Shown here: positions 11,701 through 22,794 of the stretch, one piece after another
Layout of the letters: each line of letters starts with the position of its first letter
How positions within the stretch are numbered: position 1 is the stretch's first letter
DNA from: Chionoecetes opilio
Taxonomy: Eukaryota; Arthropoda; Malacostraca; Decapoda; Majidae
Direction: 5' to 3'
Assembly (NCBI GenBank): GCA_016584305.1
Contig: JACEEZ010020455.1
Span: 208,501-272,500 of the forward strand
DNA length: 64,000 nucleotides
Translations under genes and position numbers: made by a program
Notes under the pieces: model-generated
The model's database searches: none
What the model was told of the DNA's origin: nothing
The model's input: the letters and a program-made list of their open reading frames with translations, nothing else

Positions 11701-14700
11701 AAAAACAAAAAACAAAAACAAATGCAAGCTCTTGTGGCATACAGCCTTCTTTGTTTTACTGACTTTCACTACTGTTTCTTCCACCTGGTGAAGCACTTGC
11801 TGAAATTGTTCTCTTGTCAATCTGACATAATGCACAAAGTGTTCCTCGTCTAATGTTAGTTCTTTTACCAAATGGTACTATACACCGTGTTTGCTGAACT
11901 TTTAAGGAATGTCATAACTTCACCACCTATTTATGTTTTCTATTTTTGGCATTTTCATGGCATCTGTGAAGGATTATCTCGAACTTGAGGAGAAAATGGT
12001 CATGTTCGTCAAGTGGTTTATACAGCTGGTGTGATCTGATGCCTTTCTGTGACTGACCAAAACATAGACCTTATATGTAGTCTTCAGGAATATATGGATA
12101 TATACATAAATACACTGACATGGATATGGATGGCGTCATGGAGCATGAAACACGGACAAATGGATGCCTGGCTTTAAATGCATAACTGACTGACTTTATG
12201 ACTGTATTCTTCTCTGGAATCTGATACTAGTATGGTCTCTTGGAGAACAGTTACATAATTCAAAGTGTTTTAGTGATTTAGATCATTCTAAATGTCAAAC
12301 TGAAGAATAACAGTTGTTCCATACATGTTACAGATATGTTGATGACAACAAAACAAGATATATTGATGTACTGCGTGAATCAGTTGCCATCAAGTCAGTG
12401 TCTGCATGGCCAGCCAGTCGTGGAGAGATAGTCCGTCAAATGGAATGGGCAAAAGCAAAGCTGGAGGCTCTTGGTGCAACTTGTGCCCTCCATGACATTG
12501 GCATGCAGGTACCTTAGAGAGTGTATTTAAAAAAACATCACTGCTGACATATGAAAAAAATAATTCATAGAATAGTTTTTGTCCTCTCTTAAAGTAATTT
12601 CCTTTCTCAGACACTTCCAGATGGCAAGGAAATCCCTTTGCCTCCTGTATTAATGGGTCAGTTGGGATCTGATCCCAAGAAGAAAACATTGTGTGTCTAT
12701 GGCCATCTTGATGTTCAGCCTGCCCTGAAGGTAAGTCATGACCATACGGGAGGTGTAGACTGCATCCAAGCTATGCAATATTATGTGTATATTTGAAAGA
12801 GAAATGGAATTTAATGCAAAAAAGTGCAAATGATTATTATTTGGTAATACATAGTTGCGAGAGGGTAAGGTGCAGCAACAAATTAGGGAATGAGACTATT
12901 GCCAAAGAAATGAAGAAGAAAGACCTTGTAGTAACATTTCAAGACCATTAAAATCCCCACATATATTATAAAAAAACCACATACTGTATATGATATTCAC
13001 TTACATTAAGCATTTACATATTCTTATATGCAGTTTCTGTAGAATTATTAACTAAGTAGTTTAGACTATTAGAAAAATAATGGAAATGTAAAATGGTATC
13101 TTTCAAGATTACAAGATGAGATTTGACCTATCACACGGTAGTATCTAATCTGGAAAGCTATAACCTTGATCTGTGTATTGGGATCACAGGAGTCACCAGT
13201 GATAAGATAATAAGGCCCGTGAGAACCACTGAAACAAGGAAATTAGATACTAACTTTTAATGGCAGACATTACAGTACCTTGAAATATTGGATTGTTTAT
13301 TTAGATACACTAACAAAAGTTACCCGTGATAAGTATGATGCTCTGTAAGACAATCCGAATGGCTTTGTACACATAAATAACACCATGTTTATGAATTCTC
13401 TCTTTTTTTTTTTCTCTCTCTCTCTCTCTTAGAGAGAGGTAGAGAGGTGTTAGGTGAAAAGTAGAAAGATAAATGTGTCTCGGTGCCAGGTACTAAGTTT
13501 GTCACAGGCTGCAAACTTTTTAACATCTTTTAAACTGATGGAGAAATAAAAAAACCTGGCTGAATATAGTTTAAAACCATCACAGGGATGACCTTAACCT
13601 TGCATGAAAGTTTGGTTAAAATAGGGACAAATGGCAGAGCCTTAGCTCTGTACAGAAGACAGTCATATATTTCGTAGTATATTCTGTGACAGAATAAACC
13701 ACTTTGAATGTGCCGCTAAGGGTAAATCTTATAAAAAATCTGTCACCAGAATTTGCTTGATTTCTTGTGGTAGTCCTGCTTAACCCTGCTATCATTAACC
13801 CCTTCACGCCCAGATCTTTCCTTTGCTATAAAAAAATGTATGTTGTCTAGCCATAAAATTAAGAAAAGTAACTGAATATATATACCAAATTATTTAGTCG
13901 ACAAGGATACTAAACAGGTCATATCTATAAAATATTGCTTATATTCACTAAAAAATCGTCTAATGGCACCCAAATTTCAATGGAATTTACGTTCTGGGCC
14001 TCAAGGGGTTAACACAAGCCTTTTTGTTTTTGCAGGAAGATGGCTGGGATACAGAACCCTTTGTACTGATTGAGAAGGACGGCAAGCTGTACGGCAGAGG
14101 CTCTACTGATGACAAAGGTCCCGTCATCGGTTGGATTCATGCCATAGAGGCTTACCAGAAGAATGGCCTCGACGTTCCTGTTAATGTGAAGGTCAGTCTA
14201 GCGAAATGCCTTAGTTCGGAGATAATCATATGCAGTATATATATATCTCTCTATCTCTATCTATATCTATATCTATATCTATATCTATATCTATATCTAT
14301 ATCTATATCTATATCTATAATATATAATATATATATAATTTGTATTGGCATCATTGGGACCAAGGGTGTGCCGGATACGGGAAAATTCTGGATACGGGAA
14401 GGTGTACTTTAAAAATGCTCCAGGTGCACCCATAGATACTTGAAAACAAAAAAAAAATCCATTTTGCTTACCTAAATCCCAAAGACAATGTGGTGTGTTT
14501 ATCCCAGTGTGCTAGTTTTGGTGGGGAGTTGGTTATCACTTACTCAACTAATTACATAATGCATCTCACTTTATTCATACATTTACATCAACAGCATGTG
14601 GCCTGAAATAGCTGTACCTTCAGAGCGTTTCAGGCAAAATCACTTGTAAAGCACTATATCCAGCAGGTCAACACCAGCTGTTGAAGGGTGGGACACTTTT

Positions 14701-16225
14701 TTGCAGCCTTGGAAATGTCAGTCACCTTCAACAATCATGACCTCATGCAACCTAATGATCCTCTATTAGCAGATTCCTAACCTCAGCAATTGTTGAATTC
14801 CTTAGATTTAACTAAATTACGGATAGACTAATTTATATCAATTGACAAAAGTATTTCAAAAAATGTTGTAAGGATGAATAGCGTAACTTTTTACACTTTC
14901 ATTCTTTTACATAAGAACATCAGAAAATAAGGAAGCTACAAGAGGCCATGAGACCTACACGTGGTAGTGCCTGTTACCTAACACTACCTACATCCACCTT
15001 TCATCCCCATCCATGAATTTATCTAGCCTCCCTTTAAAGCTCTCTAATGATTCTGCACTAACTACCTGTCTACTGAGTCCATTCCAATCATTTACCACCC
15101 TATTTGTGAACCAGTTTTTCCCTATTTCTTTTTTTATAGTTTGTGTTTGAAGGCATGGAGGAATCAGGGTCAGAGGGACTCGAGGAGCTGCTTAAGGCAC
15201 AGAAGGACAAATTTCTGGCTGGTACTGACTTTGTTTGCATCTCGGACAACTACTGGCTTGGCAAGAATAAGCCTTGCATCACCTATGGCTTGCGTGGGAT
15301 TTGTTACTTCTGCATTGAGGTTGGTTCAATGTGGATTAAAAACATTGAGAACTACAGTAAAACATCTCTTATTCGGACTAATTGGGCCAAGGAATGGTTC
15401 GGCTAATGCAAGGATAATAAATAAATAAAAGGAGGAGGAGGAGGAGGTCCGAATATAAAGAGGGTCCGAATACGAGAGGTTTTACTGTACATCTCTTTAC
15501 CTATATCTTTATCACCATGTATATGTGTAATTTAGATACAATATATAGTCAATTTTTTTTAATGAGGCAAAAAATCCTAACCCCTTGCTGCTTACCGACT
15601 GATATTTGATGCCAGGAAAAGGGAATACTACGTTTCTTCAAAATTTCAGCTGTATTTTATCATAGTAAACCATATTATCAGGTACACATAGGCATAATAT
15701 GAAGCATGAGACCATAAGATAGAATTAATTTTTTGCCTTGTTAAAAAAATAGACTATAGTAAACAGCACCTGTCATAAGTTTTGTTGGTATAGGGTAACT
15801 GCTCCAGAAAATTAGATGAATCAATAATATGGGTTTACAGTAATGAAATGAATACTCACTGCACCTCTAGTACTTCACAGGCTTCCCTTTACGACTGGCA
15901 CGCACTGAGGCATTAACCCCTTGAGATCTAGAACGTAATTGCCATTGTAATTTGGGTACCATTAGACAATTTTTAGTGAATATCAGCAATATTATATAGA
16001 TATGACCTGTTTAGTATCCTTGTCGACTAACTAATTTGGTATATTCAGTTACTTTTGTAATTATATGGCTCGAAAACACACAATATTTTATAGCAAAGAA
16101 AAGATCTGGGCGTGAAAGGGTTAAGGAACACTTTCAGCCAGGTTTTGGCCAGCCAGGTTGGTGAAGAGAAAAGGGAGTTGGTAGTGAGAGAGAAAAGGAT
16201 AGGATTGTGAAGGTGGTGAGAGAAG

Positions 16226-16267
<42 letters not shown>

Positions 16268-19200
16268 GTCGTTTGTAGTATATTGAACTAAATTGGCCCA
16301 CTCTTCTTTTTTGTTTGTTTATTCTCTTACCGTCTTCTTTATAGGGACTGGCAACTAAGCGGGCTTTGTGTTACCTCTTTTTGTTGTGCCCTTGGCCAGT
16401 CCTTTGTGATGTAAGAAAAGAAAAGAAAAAAAAAATTGTGGTGAGCAGAGGAAGAAGATAAGGCATGGTTGACACATTAGTGACAGTACTGTGTATAAGT
16501 TGAGGAAGGAATGGAGAGATCTTAAAGAGCATCATATTTGGATGAACATTGAGAGGATAGCTTTTCGTACCTAAACCTTAAGCCCTTCACGTCCAGATCT
16601 TTCCTTTGCTATAAAAAATTGTATGTTGTCGAGCCATACAATTACGAAAAGTACCTGAATATACCAAGTTAGTTAGTCGACAAGGATATTAAACAGGTCA
16701 TATCTATTAAATATTGCTTATATTCACTAAAAATTGTGTAATGGTAGCCAAATTACAATGGAAATTACGTTCTGGGTCTCAAGGGATTAAAGGATAGCTG
16801 TTCATACCTAAACTGTGTTCCAGCATGCCTGAAGCTCACATTTTGTTCATTTGATTGGAGTTATTTTGACAAGTATTGATCATTGTGTATGTTTAGTTTA
16901 TAACACATCATTTGAAAGGTGGAGGTTTGTTAGAGTTGTTTTTGGAATTTGATTTTTTATTGGCAGGTTCAGTGTTGTGAGAAGGACCTCCACTCAGGCG
17001 TGTTTGGAGGCACCGTGCATGAGGGTATGGCTGACCTCGTATACCTTATGAACACACTTCTTGATGGCAAAGGCAACATTCTCATTCCAGGTAAGAAATT
17101 ATGGTCTACAGTAACAGGTACACTGGATTGTATGAGCTGATACTGCATTACATTTAAGAACATATGAAGAACATAAGAAAATAAGGAAGCTACAAGAGGC
17201 CGCGAGACCTACGAGTGGTAGTTCCTGTAAGCCACCTGTATACCATGAGACTTTAGCTACAGTATTCAAGACTTATAAACGGGCAACGGTCAATACCACG
17301 AGACTTTATGAAGAGTATTCAAGACTTATAAACGGGCAAATGTCAATACCACGAGACCTTAGGAAGACTTATAAATGGGCAAAGGTCAAGTACTCTCTTT
17401 ATTTCTCTCTATTTGGGTTAAAATTCAACATTTGATCTCACTTTTTCTACCTTACTTTTAAGATATGTATCTCTTTTCTGCTTTCCTGCCTCTAATACAA
17501 CATTACCACACTCACAAGCATGAGCACAACAATGCAATTAAAGTAATCGTCCAGACCATTTCATCATTCCTGATTTTATGCAGTCGAAACATAGCCATTA
17601 TCGAGTATATCAACAATATGTTGTCACCATCACTCTTTGCATCCAGTCACCCGTTTTTAAATGATCCGCAATCAAAATATGTAAATTCTCCGAGCTCTCA
17701 AAACACAACTGGCGACCAGCAGATGACGGACCATTGCTCCCGCCTTATGTTAGCCGTTTTCAAAATACACTTCCATATGAACTCAACTGGTATTTATATT
17801 TATAGCTATATAAGAATTTTTTTTTTCCAGGTTTGATGGATGAAGTTGCACCATTGACATCAGAGGAGCAAAAATTGTATGCTGACATTGACTTTGACGT
17901 GGAAGACTACCGCAAGGACTTGGGCCACAAGCGTCTCATTCATCACCAGGATAAGGTGGGTGGTGTCTTGTCATACCAGTCTACAGTAAAGTTTGAACAC
18001 TGTCAAATCATAAACATTTGGGGAATATAGTTTATCCACATATCCAAAAATATGAACTATCCAAAATGTGGATATTTCTGAAACTACCCATTTTTTAATG
18101 TGGTGGACTTCATAGTAGCACATTGCCTGGCCGCTGTATTTTGATGCCGTGTAAGGTAGCCACCACACAGCTCTTAACCCAGGGTTCTTCAAAGTACGGG
18201 TCGCGACCCAATACTGGGTCGCAAGCTGTTGGTCAGTGGGTCACCAAGTCGTAAACAGATCATTATATAAATAATATGTGAAATGCATTATTAGAGAGAG
18301 AGAGAGAGAGAGAGAGAGAATGCCGCTGGGAGAAGGCAGGACTTATATGCATAATTTTCATTTTGCCAGTAAATCAATACAATTTTTCTCTAATTATGTA
18401 GTTACAATATTTTACACAGTACTTTTACATATTTTTAGAATACTTTTAATTGAAAAAATTTACATTGCCACATTCAAACATATGCAATTTATTTGCATCC
18501 ATAGATGCATGTATGTATGCACAATTATATGCACATGTATTTATGTATACATGTATGTAATTGTAATATAAAATCACAACGGAGAGAAAGCAGCAACATA
18601 CGCACAATAGGGTCGTGAATGTAATGCATAAATTCAAACTGGGTCGTGATGCAAAAAGTTTGAAGAACACTGTCCTATCCCCTTCACGCCCAGATCTTTT
18701 CTTTGCTATAAAAAATTGTATGTTATCGAGCCATTAAATTATGAAAAGTAACTGAATACAGTACCCTCCCGAGTTTCGTGCTTGCTTTATTCCCAAGGCA
18801 TAGCGCTAAACTCGAGGATCGCGAAACTCGGGTATTGAAAACCCTGTAAAAATGCTTATTTAGTCCGGTGTGAGGCGTAGTACCATATTTTACGGCTTAT
18901 AAGACTCACGTTTTTCACCCCAAAATACCCTGAAAAATACTAATGGTCTTCCAAGACGAATGTTGTAGTACTTCCTCAGTACTCAGTACCTCAGTACTTA
19001 CCTGTTACAAGTATTTCAAATACCATAAGACATTCAAATCAACTACGTAATCTGTCCTCACGCTGGTATGTTTACATTCCCACTTTTGGCGGCAGATTGC
19101 CGCGATTGCCGCCAACAGCGCCATCTATAGTCTGCTAGTGTTGATTTATCATTTACCATTATAGGCTTTCACAAAGACACGTATCTTAAGCTCTTTTCAG

Positions 19201-22200
19201 TTCTTGAAATTATCACCCATGACGAATTCATTAAAACTATTTACTAATACTATCACATACAAGATAAAAGTTATACGATACGCCAAAGAAAATGGAAACA
19301 GACCTACAGAAAGACACTTTTGGATCACCGCTGGGAGAAGCGGTGGCCGAGTGGTCCGCGCCGAGCACGTGGCTGGCGGCTGGCCGACAGATGACAGTGG
19401 CCGTGCAGTGATGTAAGCAAACCTCTCCTGTAAATGCGGTACACTCACGCTTACTAATCTCTTTTTTGAGGGCTGGGTAAGTGATTGATGGTGTTCATCT
19501 GTCAGACTATGTCCTCCAGATGTTGGACTCTGGATCTATTCCTCGGTACATTGAAAAATGTAAGGAAATAGGGAATATAGATCCATATAACATACCACGC
19601 CACAAATGGTCACAACATCACGACTCTGCTTGGTGGCGATCCTCCAGGCTTATTACGCCAGTGATATATACCACTTCCTTGTGAGCTTGAAAAGTATATT
19701 CAATCACTCTACCCATGTCTACAATTCTTAAAGACTAGTCAATTCGCACTGCAGTTTAATACACAGCTTAAACACTGCAAACGTAGTAATGATAATGAGC
19801 TGTAGCTACTATTGTGTGCGTGAGAGGAACAGTGACTGGTGTGCAGGAGCGGAGGCCGTCGGAGAGAGCCTCGCCCAGTCGCTTACACAATTAGCGAGTA
19901 CTGAGTACTGCACGCTTGCTTATACCCTGATTGATAATGATATTTATTTAGTTAATGCTAATTTATGCATGGTGCTAATTCATTTATCAGAAAACGAAAT
20001 ATATTAATGGAAAGCTAATCCAATTTCACTTCTACTAATGCAGCCCATTAACTCTTATAAAAATCCTGCTTGCGCCACCACGGGCGGGCAGGAGAAGAAG
20101 GAGCAGGAGGAGCAGGGGAAGGACGAGCAGGAGGGGGACGAGCAAGGGAAGGAGGAGGAGGAGCAGGGGAAGGATGAGCAGGAGGGGGACGAGCAAGGGA
20201 AGGAGGAGGAGGAGCAGGGGAAGGATGAGCAGGAGGGGGACGAGCAAGGGAAGGAGGAGGAGGAGCAGGGGAAGGATGAGCAAGAGGGGGACGAGAAGGG
20301 GAAGGAGGAGCAGGGAAAGGAGGAGCAGGGGAAGGAGGAGCAGGAGAAGTTCGAGCAGGGGAAGGAGGAGCAGGAGAAGGAGGAGCAGGAGGGGGACGAG
20401 CAGGGGAAGGAGGAGCTGGAGAAGGAGGAGCAGGAGAAGGACGAGCAGGGAAGGAGGAGCAGGAGGGGGACGAGCAGCAGGAGGAGGAGCTGGGGAAGGA
20501 GGAGCTGGAGAAGGAGGAGCAGGAGAAGGACGAGCAGGGGAAGGACGAGCAGGAGGGGTAGGAGCTGGGGAAGGACGAGCAGGAGGGGGACAAGCAGAAG
20601 GAGGAGAGCAGGAGAGGGACGAGCAGGAGAAGGAGCAGCAGGAGGGGGACGAGCAGGAGGAGCAGGAGCAGGAGGGCGACGAGAAGAAGAAGAAGAAGAA
20701 GGAGGCGGTGGTGGTGGTGGTGCGGGAAAGATGGAAAGGAAGAGGTAGGAGTTAGCAGCAGCTTGGAGTTATGAAGAATAGAACCTACAAAGTTCTATTC
20801 TTCATAACTCTAAGCTGCTATTAACTCCTATCTCTTCCTGTCCCTGCTGCCCTTATTAGGCTTTGTTGCAATGATGTGTTTTGGAAGAAAATGTATATTG
20901 CTACCCTCCCTGTTTTGCGTGCACCTTCATCTGTATATCAGACTCAGGGTGATGGAGCTGAAGAGTATAACAATGAAACTCCAGACCCTCAACGTCACCA
21001 GCCATGCCAGGACCCGGCGCCACCAAGACACCCAAGGAGGGCACCAAGGCGGGCTGCTGTGCCTTCCTGCGCGCCTTCCTCAGGTTGTTTAAAAGGAAGA
21101 AGCGCACACGTCACTCCTCCAGCGTGCGCCTGACGGAGCCTGCGATTGAGGACCTTGTTGTGGAGGAGTCTCCGGGGCTTGACCAGCAGCCTGCCCCGCT
21201 GGACCAAGCACCGGAAGAGCTGGTGAAGAAGGGGGAAATAGAGCGTGTCGAGGAGCAGCATGAGGAGCAGGTGGAGGAAGTATTGGATGTCCAGAAGACG
21301 GTTGAGACTGAACCGGAGTCGGGTGTGATAAGGCGGGTTGAGGAGCAGCAGGTGGTGAAGGAGGAGGAACAGGAGATGCAAGAGGAGGAGCAGGCTGTGC
21401 AGGAGCCTGTTGTGGCAGAGCAGGTTCCGGAAGACTCATCACTGAAGGTTCCTGACGCCGACGAGTCTGACCTTGACGAAAATATCGCCGACGATTCAGA
21501 CTCCGAGGAGTCGTCTTCAGATGAGTCTGCCAAGCCTGCACCCCCAGTCAAGAACTAGCGAGGCAAGGCCCATAACAACAGAGCCAAGATGAACGCTGCC
21601 CCGTCCTCAGCCGGGCCCGAGCTGCTGCTGCGGCCATGCGGCGCTGTCATCACCTTTCGCAGCGACGTGGTGGACCCGCCCGCCACCCTCCTCATGGGCT
21701 CCGACAAGCATGAGAACGACCACCTCCTGGCGCAGGCCACGGACCGCCTCGTGTTCTTTCATGTGGACGCCCTGCCATCGGCCCACGTGTACTTGCAGCT
21801 GGAGCCCGGCCAGGCCCTGCGCGATGTGCCCCGCGTCCTTCTGAACGACGCGGTGCAGCTGTGCAAGGCCAACAGCGCCAAGGGCAACTGGCTGGGCAAT
21901 GTGGTTGTGGTGTACACGCTGGGATCAAACCTGAGCAAGACCCGCCACATGAAGGCCGGCGAGGTGGGTTTCGTCTGCAACCGGGAGGTGCGCAAGATTC
22001 TTGTCTCCAAGCGGGACGACAAGATCATGGACCGCCTCAACAACACCAAGAGGAAGGTCCTCTCACGCAAGTCGGAGCGGGAGAAGCAGCAGCGAGCCAA
22101 GGAAAGGCAGCGGCAGAAGACTGAGGCGAAGTTAAAGAAAAGATAGCAGAAGCAGGAGCAGCAGGACGATGCCGCTGCCACCGAGGAGTCACTTGACCCC

Positions 22201-22760
22201 GTGTGGGGCTTCGAGGTGCAGCAGCGTCCCACCGCCTGCACCGCCGGCAAGCTGCGACGCAGGCGACGGGAGCGGTGCGAGGAAGATAGCTCAGATGAAG
22301 AGTGTGGCGATGAAAAGGAACAGGAAAAGGAGACAACGGAGAAGGAGACCACCCTGCCGGAAACAGTGACGACACGCTGCTTCCCAGTGAGTGTAGAGAA
22401 GAGAAGCGTGCTGCAGGGTTGCCGCGCCACGGTGGAGCGACGCTTTGACGTGCGTGTGCAGCCCCCACGCAAGGGTGAGGCCGAGGGCCGCGGCACCATC
22501 ACGGGGGCTCCCGATGACGTGGCTTATGCCCTGGCTGAGCTCAAGAAGCTGCTATTTCCTGAAAAGCAGAAGGCGAAGGCAGCGGCCGCACCTCAGGACA
22601 ACAAGGGCAGCAAAAGCGGTAAGGGCAGAGAGGCCAAGGGTCCCAGCACCAAGGGCTCCTCCAAACAGAAGAGAAAGCAGTGATTACCCAGGCCCGCGAC
22701 GCCGCGCTGTGAGGAGTGAGACCAAACTTTCGCCTATTCACACAACAAAATTAATAAATA

Positions 22761-22794
<34 letters not shown>

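Larger units (their letters stand above)
2764..12333 (+). other. CNDP2 intron 1 (9.57 kb)
   Basis: Donor gtaagt, acceptor ttacag. It is mostly transposons, listed separately: two LINEs, two large foldback elements, three piggyBac-like MITEs and a SINE. Stretches 2770-3340, 8320-9008, 9220-9717 and 11700-12333 show nothing recognisable apart from poly-pyrimidine runs and a CTAATC/CCTAA cluster near 8560-8600. Confidence 0.85.
18759..20086 (+). mobile_element. Left pogo-like copy (E1), right end missing
   Basis: About 1.33 kb, closely matching 23337-24631. It contains a transposase remnant, an unidentified coding-like fragment (19480-19640) and a piece of the FB2 arm. Similarity stops at GCCACCACGGGCG, where the purine-rich cargo begins. 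Confidence 0.85.

Noticed and set aside
15579..15650. Another piggyBac-like end (CTAACCCCTTGCTGC)
   Set aside because: It resembles the left end of the 618-bp MITE, but no partner end or TTAA pair is found.
19330..19385. tRNA-Ser/Leu-like start (GCGGTGGCCGAGTGGT)
   Set aside because: It matches the beginning of a tRNA, but there is no B-box or acceptor pairing, and the right copy is altered. Probably chance within the transposase remnant.
20038..20755. Long Glu/Gly/Lys- and Arg-rich open frames on + and Pro/Ser frames on -
   Set aside because: They follow the purine-only minisatellite in all frames, with no domain, start context or splice logic, so I treat them as repeat artefacts.
21004..21551. 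Open frames on the - strand across the CCDC25-like gene copy
   Set aside because: Ser/Thr/Pro-rich shadows of the GC-rich, Glu-rich + strand frame; no family resemblance.
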